Below, in pieces: positions 15,548-22,176 of a DNA stretch of 53,086 nt. Below the pieces are notes generated by a model. The model was given only the letters and a program-made list of their open reading frames with translations, was not told the origin of the DNA and made no database searches. Source of the DNA: CAKSFT01 sp045603125. GTDB taxonomy: Bacteria; Bacillota; Clostridia; UBA1381. Where the stretch lies: contig JAZULN010000030.1 of NCBI GenBank assembly GCA_045603125.1, positions 1-53,086 on the forward strand. Direction: 5' to 3'. Position 1 is the first letter of the stretch. Every line of letters starts with the position of its first letter. The translations under genes and the position numbers were made by a program.

Positions 15548-18500
15548 ATGTCAAATTTTATTGAAAACGATCTTGAGCAAGCAACGTTAGAGTGGTTTCA
15601 AAATTTAGGATATCAGACACTTTACGGACCCGACATTTCTCCCGGTGGCAGTTTTGCTGAAAGAGAGAGTTTTGGCGATGTTGTTCTCTACGGTAGATTG
15701 CATAGTGCATTAAAACGAATTAACCGTGAGTATTCAAATGATACAATTGAAGAAATAGTTAAAAAGATAACACGCCAACAAAGTTTATCCATTGTCCATA
15801 ATAACATTGCTTTTCAAAAAATGATAACAGACGGCATTGATGTTGAGATTCGTCAAAACGACGGTTCGATAAAAACGGAAAAAGCATATATTTTTGATAC
15901 CAAAGATATTGAGAATAACGAGTTTTTAGCAGTTGATCAATATACTATTGTGGAAAATGGAAAGGAACGCAGACCGGATATCGTTGTTTTCATAAATGGA
16001 TTGCCAATAGCTGTTATTGAGCTTAAAAGTGCTACAAATGAAGATGTAGATATTGTTGATGGATTCAATCAACTTCAAACTTACAAAGAAGACATACCTA
16101 CCATTTTTAACTACAATTCTTTTTTGATTACAAGTGATGGAATCAATGCAAAGGTAGGCACAATAACATCTGACTTAGATCGCTTTATGTTTTGGCGAAG
16201 TATTGATGGTGTAAAAGATGATTATATGTCGTTTTCTCAACTACAAGTTATGCTGTATGGAATGATGGACAAAAAAAGGATTCTGGACATTATCTCAAAA
16301 TATAGTTTCTATGTGCATGAGGAAGATAAATCATTCAAGATTTTGGCAGGATATCATCAATTTTTTGCAGTAAATAAGGCGTTGTATACTACACATTTGG
16401 CAACAGCAGAAAATGGCAATCGCAAAGCGGGCGTTATATGGCATACACAAGGAAGTGGAAAAAGCTATTCGATGCTTATGTACGCTCGCCAATTAGTATT
16501 AGAACTTGATAATCCAACCATTGTTATCATAACAGACAGAAATGACCTTGATGATCAATTGTTTGCGACTTTTTCTAAAAGTTCAGACTATCTGCGACAG
16601 ACTCCTAAACAAGCAGAGAATAGAAGTCAATTGAGAAATATGCTTAGTGTAAAATCAGGAGGAATTATTTTTACAACTATACAGAAATTTTCGCCTGATG
16701 AAAGTGACCAATCTGTCGAAGCGCTTACAACTCGACGAAATGTAGTTGTAATTGCTGACGAAGCACATAGAAGCCAATATGGCTTAGTTGCTAAAGAAAA
16801 AGACGGCAAAGTTTCTTTTGGATTTGCAAAATATATGAGAGACGCATTACCAAATGCATCCTTTATTGGCTTTACAGGAACACCGGTTGAATTAAGTGAT
16901 AAAAACACTCCGGCACTGTTTGGCGATTATGTCGATGTATATGATTTGACTCAAGCAGTTAAGGATCAAACTACTGTTCCGATTTATTATGAGAGCCGTA
17001 TAGCAAAATTGGATATCGCGGAAAAATACAAGCCTGTCATCGACGAAGAATATGACAATATTTTAGAAGGGCAAGAAGAAACATACGCAGAAAGCCAAAA
17101 GCATAAATGGGCAAGGTTGGAAGCGATTGTGGGCACGGAAAGCCGCATAGATGTTGTTGTAAAAGACTTTCTCGAACACTATGAACTCAGACAGAAAGCC
17201 ATCAATGGTAAAGTGATGATGGTTGCTATGTCGAGGAAAATTGCTGTAAAGCTCTATTCAAAAATTGTTGAATACCGCCCTGGGTGGCATAGCGACGAGC
17301 TAGATAAGGGAGCTATTAAAATAATAATGACATCTTCAGCTTCTGATCCAAAAGAATTTCAGCCTCATTCTACAACGGCTGCACAAAAGAAATTGTTAGC
17401 TAAAAGAATGAAAGATGTTAACGATGAATTGAAAATAGTTATTGTGTGTGATATGTGGCTTACTGGTTTTGATGTGCCTTGCTTACATACGATGTACATT
17501 GATAAACCCATGAGCGGACATAATCTGATGCAAGCTATCGCTCGTGTAAACAGAGTGTTCAAAGACAAGCCTGGTGGTTTGGTTGTCGATTATATTGGAA
17601 TTGCAGACAATCTTAGAAGTGCCTTGGCTCAATATACACCATCAGACAGAAAAACTACAGGTATAGATCCGCAAGTAGCGATTGACCTTATGCTTGAAAA
17701 ATATGAGCAAATTAAAGGAATACTTCATGGATTAGATTATAGCTTATATTTTGCTGGGACAGCATCAGAAAGAATGCAATGTATAGTAAGTGGTGTTGAT
17801 TTTGTTCTTGGTAAAACCGAAGATGAGAAAAAAGAATTTTTAAATTTTGTAGTTGAAATTGGAAAAGCCTACGCATTATGTTCCACATCAGAAGAAGCTA
17901 AAAAAATCAACGTAGAAATAAGTTATTTTAAGGCAATAAAATCAGGAATTATAAAAATATTACCTAAAGATAAACCTAAGAAAACAAAGGATCAAATTGA
18001 GTATGAGATTAGTCAATTAGTATCAAAATCTGTTATTTCTGAAGAGGTTGTAGATATTCTGGCATCGGTAGGTTTAAACAAACCGGATATTTCAATTTTG
18101 TCCGATGAGTTTTTAGAGGAAGTAAAAGGGTTGCCTCAAAAGAACCTTGCTTTGGAGTTGCTTAAAAGATTATTAGCAGGTAAAATTAAAGCTGTCTCAA
18201 GAAAAAATGTTGTTCAGGCTAAAAAATTCTCTGAATTACTTGAAAATTCTGTAATTCAATACGAAAAACGTTCGTTAGAAACCGCCGAAGTAATAAAAGC
18301 GCTTGTAGATATGGCTAAGGATATGAACGAACTTCATAAACGCGGGGAAGAATTAGGTTTAACAGACGATGAATTAGCTTTCTATGATGCTATTTCATCA
18401 AATGAATCTGCTAGAGAATTTTATGAAAATGATATTTTAAAGCAAATTGCAAAGGAACTTACTATCAGCATCAAAAACAATATTAAAGTTGATTGGGATG

Positions 18501-18637
18501 TTCGTGAAAGTGTAAGAGCACAAATGAGAATTACAGTAAAAAGATTACTTAGAAAGTATAAATATCCACCAGATAAACAAGCAGATGCCGTAAATCTCAT
18601 AATAGAGCAAGCTGAGAAATTGTGCTCTGAACAGTAA
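15548..18637 (+). CDS. hsdR: Type I restriction-modification system, restriction subunit
   Basis: The 1029-residue protein is the translocating nuclease subunit. The N-terminal PD-(D/E)XK nuclease domain includes RRPDIVVFINGLPIAVIELK. The superfamily 2 helicase motor has Walker A HTQGSGKS at about 299-306, DEAHRSQYG at 404-412, GFTGTP, and DMWLTGFDVPCLHTMYIDKP with the following ARVNRVF motif VI. A helical C-terminal domain assembles on HsdM. The ATG at 15548 is chosen because AAAGGAAGG lies eight bases upstream; a GTG nine bases earlier is less likely. All three subunits are full length, so the system is probably active. A terminator follows. Confidence 0.97.
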   Translation: MSNFIENDLEQATLEWFQNLGYQTLYGPDISPGGSFAERESFGDVVLYGRLHSALKRINREYSNDTIEEIVKKITRQQSLSIVHNNIAFQKMITDGIDVEIRQNDGSIKTEKAYIFDTKDIENNEFLAVDQYTIVENGKERRPDIVVFINGLPIAVIELKSATNEDVDIVDGFNQLQTYKEDIPTIFNYNSFLITSDGINAKVGTITSDLDRFMFWRSIDGVKDDYMSFSQLQVMLYGMMDKKRILDIISKYSFYVHEEDKSFKILAGYHQFFAVNKALYTTHLATAENGNRKAGVIWHTQGSGKSYSMLMYARQLVLELDNPTIVIITDRNDLDDQLFATFSKSSDYLRQTPKQAENRSQLRNMLSVKSGGIIFTTIQKFSPDESDQSVEALTTRRNVVVIADEAHRSQYGLVAKEKDGKVSFGFAKYMRDALPNASFIGFTGTPVELSDKNTPALFGDYVDVYDLTQAVKDQTTVPIYYESRIAKLDIAEKYKPVIDEEYDNILEGQEETYAESQKHKWARLEAIVGTESRIDVVVKDFLEHYELRQKAINGKVMMVAMSRKIAVKLYSKIVEYRPGWHSDELDKGAIKIIMTSSASDPKEFQPHSTTAAQKKLLAKRMKDVNDELKIVIVCDMWLTGFDVPCLHTMYIDKPMSGHNLMQAIARVNRVFKDKPGGLVVDYIGIADNLRSALAQYTPSDRKTTGIDPQVAIDLMLEKYEQIKGILHGLDYSLYFAGTASERMQCIVSGVDFVLGKTEDEKKEFLNFVVEIGKAYALCSTSEEAKKINVEISYFKAIKSGIIKILPKDKPKKTKDQIEYEISQLVSKSVISEEVVDILASVGLNKPDISILSDEFLEEVKGLPQKNLALELLKRLLAGKIKAVSRKNVVQAKKFSELLENSVIQYEKRSLETAEVIKALVDMAKDMNELHKRGEELGLTDDELAFYDAISSNESAREFYENDILKQIAKELTISIKNNIKVDWDVRESVRAQMRITVKRLLRKYKYPPDKQADAVNLIIEQAEKLCSEQ

Positions 18638-18641
18638 AAGT

Positions 18642-18670
18642 AAAGCAGCAGGCCGTCGGTCTGCTGCTTT
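18642..18670 (+). terminator. Terminator of the RM operon
   Basis: A ten-bp stem (AAAGCAGCAG / CTGCTGCTTT) starts five bases after the hsdR stop. Confidence 0.8.
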
Positions 18671-18801
18671 GTCATATATTCGATTATCTAAATCAAGACT
18701 TGGAGATGTGCTAAAGTAATCTTATCGAATTATTTTGATTCCTTCGTTGACTTCCATCATTTCTTGTGGTACTGTTTGTGTTGCCAAAGGAGGTGACACG
18801 T

Positions 18802-19044
18802 ATGGCGAGATATACATTAGAAGAAATTATGTATGGCGACAAATATGGAATTGAAAGTGCTGTGTTTGTAGAAGTGTTCAAAATGGTCAATCAAAAAGTT
18901 GATGCCAAAACAATACGAGAACAATTGAATATGATTTACGTCAAGCACGCACTGCTGACAGCAAAAAGAATGATTGAAGAGGGCGACTCAATTTCGGATA
19001 TACCGGAACTTGAGTCGCTCTCTTTGCGTAAGGAGGAAAAATAA
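18802..19044 (+). CDS. Small hypothetical protein of the element
   Basis: This 80-residue protein is not recognised. It starts at ATG 18802, after a near-perfect AAAGGAGGTGA site; the longer frame from 18766 has no ribosome binding site. It is highly charged and helical (TLEEIMYGDKYGIESAVFVE, then NMIYVKHALLTAKRMIEEGD) and ends in SLRKEEK. Its stop overlaps the start of the DUF6809-like gene (TAATG). The pair is of a sort common in clostridial prophages and integrative elements, where function is unknown. Confidence 0.7.
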   Translation: MARYTLEEIMYGDKYGIESAVFVEVFKMVNQKVDAKTIREQLNMIYVKHALLTAKRMIEEGDSISDIPELESLSLRKEEK

Positions 19045-19331
19045 TGGATATACTTGAAGAATTCTGGTATGGGAATATCAATCCGGCGGAAAGACCATTT
19101 CAAAAGCAAAGGAGATTTGATAAAGCTTTCAGATTACTTACTAAAAATGAAGAAAAGTTACTTGAAAACTTAAACGAACAAGAAAAAGAGGTGTTTGAAA
19201 AATATAAGGCTTGCTATGACGAGATGATACAGACTACAGAGTGTCAAACATTTATTAAGGGATTCAAACTTGGGGCAAGGTTTGTGTTTGCATGCTTTGA
19301 GAATGATAGCGACATATACGATGAAGACTAA
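19044..19331 (+). CDS. DUF6809-like small protein of the element
   Basis: The 95-residue all-helical protein opens with MDILEEFWYGNINPAERPF and then has a long helix pair (KLLENLNEQEKEVFEKYKAC and QTFIKGFKLGARFVFACFEN). This matches my recollection of the DUF6809 family, common in prophages and integrative elements of Clostridia. Function is unknown; binding to DNA or to a phage or host protein is conceivable. It is translationally coupled to the preceding small gene, and a terminator follows. Confidence 0.72.
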   Translation: MDILEEFWYGNINPAERPFQKQRRFDKAFRLLTKNEEKLLENLNEQEKEVFEKYKACYDEMIQTTECQTFIKGFKLGARFVFACFENDSDIYDED

Positions 19332-19396
19332 CTCATAAAATCGATTTTGAGGCCGAGTTACAAAGGCTCTTAAAGGACGTCAAAGACCAAACTCAC

Positions 19397-19428
19397 GCAG
19401 GTAGGGTAATTACCCCACCTGCTCTTTT
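19397..19428 (+). terminator. Terminator after the two small ORFs
   Basis: GCAGGT/ACCTGC encloses an inner GGGTAATTACCC stem and is followed by CTTTTGTT. Confidence 0.75.
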
Positions 19429-19549
19429 GTTAATAAAAAATGCGATATATAAAGCGGTTTCAAGAAGCAAAATATCAACTATAAAAATTTTTAATTATTG
19501 CGCGTTCGCTGCACTTTTGTTAAAAATTCGTGACGCGGGCAAAAAGGCC

Positions 19550-19580
19550 TTGACAGACCCCTAGGTTCACACGCTATAAT
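19550..19580 (+). promoter_or_regulatory. Promoter of the structured leader / xis-int
   Basis: A consensus TTGACA and a consensus TATAAT are spaced by 19 bases. No gene starts until about 450 bases later. Confidence 0.65.
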
Positions 19581-19587
19581 AATAGCC

Positions 19588-19890
19588 CAAGTAGAAAATC
19601 TTAGCTGAAATATATAAGTGTTGAACCTTGAAAATTGAATAACAACATCAAAACACACAGGCAATAATACGAGCAATTTTGCAAAGGCGCGAAGACCTTC
19701 TCTACTCCGTAGAAGCGAGCGATAAACTTCATGCAATAAGGCGGATTTGCAAACCGCTATGCGAAGACCATTATTGCTGATAATGATACTCCCGTCTTGA
19801 ACTCGTCACTGAATTGGACGGCAGGCCATCAGAATGGGCTGAGGTGAAACTCCTGTGGGAAGTTGCTGCTTCCGTTTTGATGTAAAACAA
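19588..19890 (+). ncRNA. Candidate structured leader RNA in the island
   Basis: Downstream of a strong promoter, some 300 bases carry no ORF but many paired segments. A closing stem is GCAATAAT (19661-19668) / ATTATTGC (19770-19777). Inside it are hairpins CTTCT...AGAAG (19697-19715) and a near-palindrome GCGGATTTGCAAACCGC (19741-19757). After it, GGAAG/CTTCC (19858-19873) follows an ACTCCTGTGG segment. The layout is a multibranch fold followed by smaller hairpins. From memory, similar leaders precede genes in other clostridial integrative elements; I cannot name a family. It is probably a leader controlling xis/int or an independent RNA. Confidence 0.5.
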
Positions 19891-20029
19891 ACTTAACTTG
19901 ATAATACTTACACATTCACCGATTATCTTTAATGAACGGCGGTCAAAAATCTAGAAGAAAGGAGAAACTCAAACTTTCGGTGATTTGAGTATTAAATATA
20001 TGACTTAGTAAATCGAAAGGAGAACTCAC

Positions 20030-20065
20030 ATGAGATTTGCAAGAATCGGAAAGGTGGGTGCGTAA
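20030..20065 (+). CDS. Possible 11-residue leader peptide before xis
   Basis: ATG 20030 is preceded by GAAAGGAGAACTCAC and encodes MRFARIGKVGA, then TAA one base before the xis start. A second GAAAGGAGAAACTCA lies at about 19956, before the CTCAAA/TTTGAG hairpin. This layout suggests translational coupling or attenuation for xis. Too short for homology evidence. Confidence 0.45.
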   Translation: MRFARIGKVGA

Positions 20066-20066
20066 T

Positions 20067-20261
20067 ATGAAGGAAATTCCTTTTTGGGAAAAGGCGAATT
20101 TAACCTTAGAGGAAGCCGCAGCGTATTTTAGTATCGGACAGCAGAAATTACGCGACCTAACCGATAACGAGGATTGCGATTTTGTATTATGGATTGGATC
20201 CAAACGACTTATCAAGAAAAATAAATTCCTTAAATACATAGAGGAGCAATACTCGATATGA
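20067..20261 (+). CDS. xis: Tn916-type excisionase
   Basis: The 64-residue protein is the recombination directionality factor that bends DNA at the element ends and turns the integrase toward excision. IPFWEKANLTLEEAAAYFSI followed by GQQKLRDL and the ending GSKRLIKKNKFLKYIEE match the winged-helix Tn916 excisionase family closely in length and layout. ATG 20067 is preferred over the upstream frame start at 20037, since AAGGTGGG lies nine bases before it. The integrase follows after 124 bases. Confidence 0.88.
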   Translation: MKEIPFWEKANLTLEEAAAYFSIGQQKLRDLTDNEDCDFVLWIGSKRLIKKNKFLKYIEEQYSI

Positions 20262-20281
20262 AAAATTATATTAAATTTTAC

Positions 20282-20370
20282 AATGGCTTGTACTGAAATT
20301 CCTGGACTACACAGCTAAAATATAGTATAATGAATATCGATAGTTAAGGTTCCTTCCGGTGCAAGCCATT
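20282..20370 (+). promoter_or_regulatory. int leader: promoter enclosed by a 9-bp inverted repeat
   Basis: TGGACT and TATAAT (20303-20331, spacing 17) form a plausible int promoter. AATGGCTTG (20282-20290) and CAAGCCATT (20362-20370) are complementary, the second lying just before the int ribosome binding site. It could be a binding dyad, or occlude the site in read-through RNA from xis. Confidence 0.5.
20340..20354 (+). repeat. 15-bp segment, inverted copy of 8809-8823
   Basis: ATAGTTAAGGTTCCT lies between the int -10 box and start. It is the exact reverse complement of a segment just inside the left end. Confidence 0.55.
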
Positions 20371-20385
20371 AGGAAGGAGTTAATT

Positions 20386-21624
20386 ATGAATATAGAGAAA
20401 GGTAAAAAGAACAAACGGTTTGACAGTAACCGAAGAGTGCTTCGAAAGGGCGAATCGCAGAGAAAGAACGGAACCTACGATTACAGATGGGTTGGTCCTG
20501 ACGGAGTAAGACATGCTGTATATGCACCCACTCTGGAAGAATTAAGAGAACTTGAAAAAGAAATTGTGATTGACGAACACGATGGAATCAAAACCGAAAC
20601 CAAAAAACTGACGATTAACAATGTGTTTGATACCTGGTGCGACTTAAAAAGAGGTCTAAAAGACAACACATTTAAAAACTATCTATATATGTATAACAAC
20701 TATGTCAGAGACAGTTTCGGCAAGAATAGGATTGCAGATGTAAAGAAATCAGATGTGAAAAGGTTTTATAACACCCTCGCAGACGAAAGAATGTTATCTA
20801 TATCAACCATCGATACCATTCACAATGTATTGCATCAGGTGTTCGATTTAGCGGTAGACGATAACTGCATCCGTTCAAATCCCACTGACAAGATGCTCAA
20901 AGAACTGAAACAAGCTCACGATTTCGAAATCAAAGAGCGAAAAGCATTAACGGCAGATGAGCAAAGATTATTTCTGGACTTTCTGAAAAGAACACCACAG
21001 TATAATCATTGGTATCCGCTATTTGCTGTAATGTTCGGCAGTGGTATGCGAATTGGTGAAGTGTCAGGTCTTAGATGGTGTGACATTGACCTTGAAGAAG
21101 GTATTATTGACATCAATCACACTCTCGTTTACTACAGCACAGGCAAAGGCAAGAAATGCAAGTTTGCAATCAACACACCGAAGACGAAAAAGGGATACCG
21201 TAAAATTCCGATGATGGACTTTGTAAAGGAAGCATTCCTCCTCGAAAAAGCCAATCAGGAAGAAACAGGCATCACCTGTCAGGCAACCATTGATTGCTAC
21301 ACAGATTTCATATTTGTCAACCGATTTGGCAGTGTGCAACATTACGGAACTGTCAACAAAGCAATTCGCAGAATTGTCCGTGACTACAACGATGAAGCAT
21401 TGCTGAAAGAAGAAAATCCTGTTTTAATCCCCAACTTCAGTTGCCATAATCTTCGGCACACATTCGCCACAAGACTGTGCGAAGCAGATATAAATCTATC
21501 GGTGATACAAAATGTCATGGGACATAAAGAAATAAAGACAACATTAGAGATTTATACCCATGTAACCGAAGCGAAAAAGCGACAGGAAGTTAATGCATTA
21601 GAGACAAGATTTGCATGGGCATAA
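20386..21624 (+). CDS. int: Tyrosine site-specific integrase (Tn916/Int family)
   Basis: The 412-residue recombinase inserts and removes the island. It has three domains. The N-terminal arm-binding-type domain has RKNGTYDYRWVGPDGVRHAV (about 22-60). The SAM-like core-binding domain follows (about 75-160). The catalytic domain has R222 in GSGMRIGEVSGLRW, H354-x-x-R357 in HNLRHTFATR, H380 in MGHKEIKTT, and the nucleophile Y390 in LEIYTHV. The ATG at 20386 with an AGGAAGGAG site is chosen over a longer frame. Full length and intact. It points toward attR, 157 bases away. Confidence 0.96.
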   Translation: MNIEKGKKNKRFDSNRRVLRKGESQRKNGTYDYRWVGPDGVRHAVYAPTLEELRELEKEIVIDEHDGIKTETKKLTINNVFDTWCDLKRGLKDNTFKNYLYMYNNYVRDSFGKNRIADVKKSDVKRFYNTLADERMLSISTIDTIHNVLHQVFDLAVDDNCIRSNPTDKMLKELKQAHDFEIKERKALTADEQRLFLDFLKRTPQYNHWYPLFAVMFGSGMRIGEVSGLRWCDIDLEEGIIDINHTLVYYSTGKGKKCKFAINTPKTKKGYRKIPMMDFVKEAFLLEKANQEETGITCQATIDCYTDFIFVNRFGSVQHYGTVNKAIRRIVRDYNDEALLKEENPVLIPNFSCHNLRHTFATRLCEADINLSVIQNVMGHKEIKTTLEIYTHVTEAKKRQEVNALETRFAWA

Positions 21625-21634
21625 AATGTGACCT

Positions 21635-21662
21635 TACGCCATTTACGCCACAACTTACGCCA
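21635..21662 (+). repeat. Right triplet of TACGCCA (probable integrase arm sites)
   Basis: TACGCCA occurs at 21635, 21644 and 21656, the same orientation as the left triplet, between int and attR. A single inverted copy (TGGCGTA, 21811-21817) lies just outside attR. Confidence 0.7.
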
Positions 21663-21684
21663 AATGGAACACATTTTATGGAGA

Positions 21685-21749
21685 GTTATGAAGACTTGTG
21701 TGAAGAGCGAAGAGAAAACAACGGCTTGACAAAAGGGTTATGAAGACTT
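21685..21749 (+). repeat. 13-bp direct repeat near attR
   Basis: GTTATGAAGACTT occurs at 21685-21697 and 21737-21749. It may be a recombination-protein site; the second copy forms the spacer of an outward promoter. Confidence 0.5.
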
Positions 21750-21754
21750 ATAAT
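21726..21754 (+). promoter_or_regulatory. Outward-facing promoter at the right end of the island
   Basis: A perfect TTGACA and a perfect TATAAT are spaced by 17 bases and read across attR. The spacer nearly matches that of the promoter at 35016-35044. Confidence 0.7.
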
Positions 21755-21780
21755 AAGTTATGTGATTGTGGGAATTGAAA

Positions 21781-21809
21781 TCCCAACAATGAAGCCGTTG
21801 GATAAATAA
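21781..21809 (+). pseudogene. attR core and residual 3' tail of lysS
   Basis: TCCCAACAATGAA (21781-21793) repeats attL. The next bases continue as the codons for PTMKPLDK and a stop, i.e. the chromosomal lysS end displaced by integration. Confidence 0.82.
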
Positions 21810-21904
21810 ATGGCGTAAAATCAAGGCTTTTGGTGTTTTACTATACCTTACTACACCAATTTACGCAAGTTTTTGCGTAGGAAAAAACCTACTATCATTT
21901 ATAG

Positions 21905-21934
21905 AGAGCAATGGATAACTCCGTTGCTCTTTTC
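21905..21934 (+). terminator. Original lysS terminator
   Basis: AGAGCAA-GGA pairs with TCC-TTGCTCT and is followed by TTTCT. It stands about 100 bases after the displaced lysS tail and so is probably its old terminator. Confidence 0.7.
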
Positions 21935-21935
21935 T

Positions 21936-22176
21936 AATGCATAAAGGGTATTTCTTTAAATAGCATATATGCACAAATAATTAATTTGTTGGAATAATGA
22001 TTATGGGTAAATATCATCAATGTCTTTTTTGGGGTATTTATGTCGTAAACTTTTTATTGACTAATTAAACGTTTTTTGATACACTTTATATGATAGTATA
22101 ATTTTTATGATACAATGGTGTGTTGTGTGCAAAATATAGTATTTTCAATTAACCAAATTAAAAAAGGAGAGTTCAT
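21936..22176 (+). promoter_or_regulatory. AT-rich leader of the surface-protein locus
   Basis: No gene is seen here. A candidate promoter is TTGACT (22057-22062) with TACACT (22080-22085, spacing 17); another TATAAT lies at 22097. A GGAGAG ribosome binding site precedes ATG 22177. Confidence 0.45.

Larger units (their letters stand above)
8670..21793. mobile_element. 13.1-kb integrative element inserted in the 3' end of lysS
   Basis: The element lies between two copies of TCCCAACAATGAA, one inside lysS and one directly upstream of a residual lysS tail. Its right end has a Tn916-type xis and a tyrosine integrase. Three TACGCCA copies lie inside each end. The cargo is a two-gene module (8949-10477), an HTH protein, a five-gene Type I RM operon with an FRG gene, and two small coupled ORFs. 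No relaxase, conjugation or capsid genes are present. It is thus either a mobilisable/satellite-type island or one that relies on a helper. Target choice in a housekeeping 3' end, with the reading frame restored, is typical of such integrases. Confidence 0.88.

Noticed and set aside
19588..19890. A retron or group II intron as the source of the structured RNA
   Set aside because: No reverse transcriptase or maturase is present anywhere in the island.
8670..21793. A prophage
   Set aside because: The island has integrase and excisionase but no capsid, terminase, tail or lysis genes.
8670..21793. A conjugative element
   Set aside because: No relaxase, coupling protein or type IV secretion genes are visible; the element could at most be mobilised by a helper.
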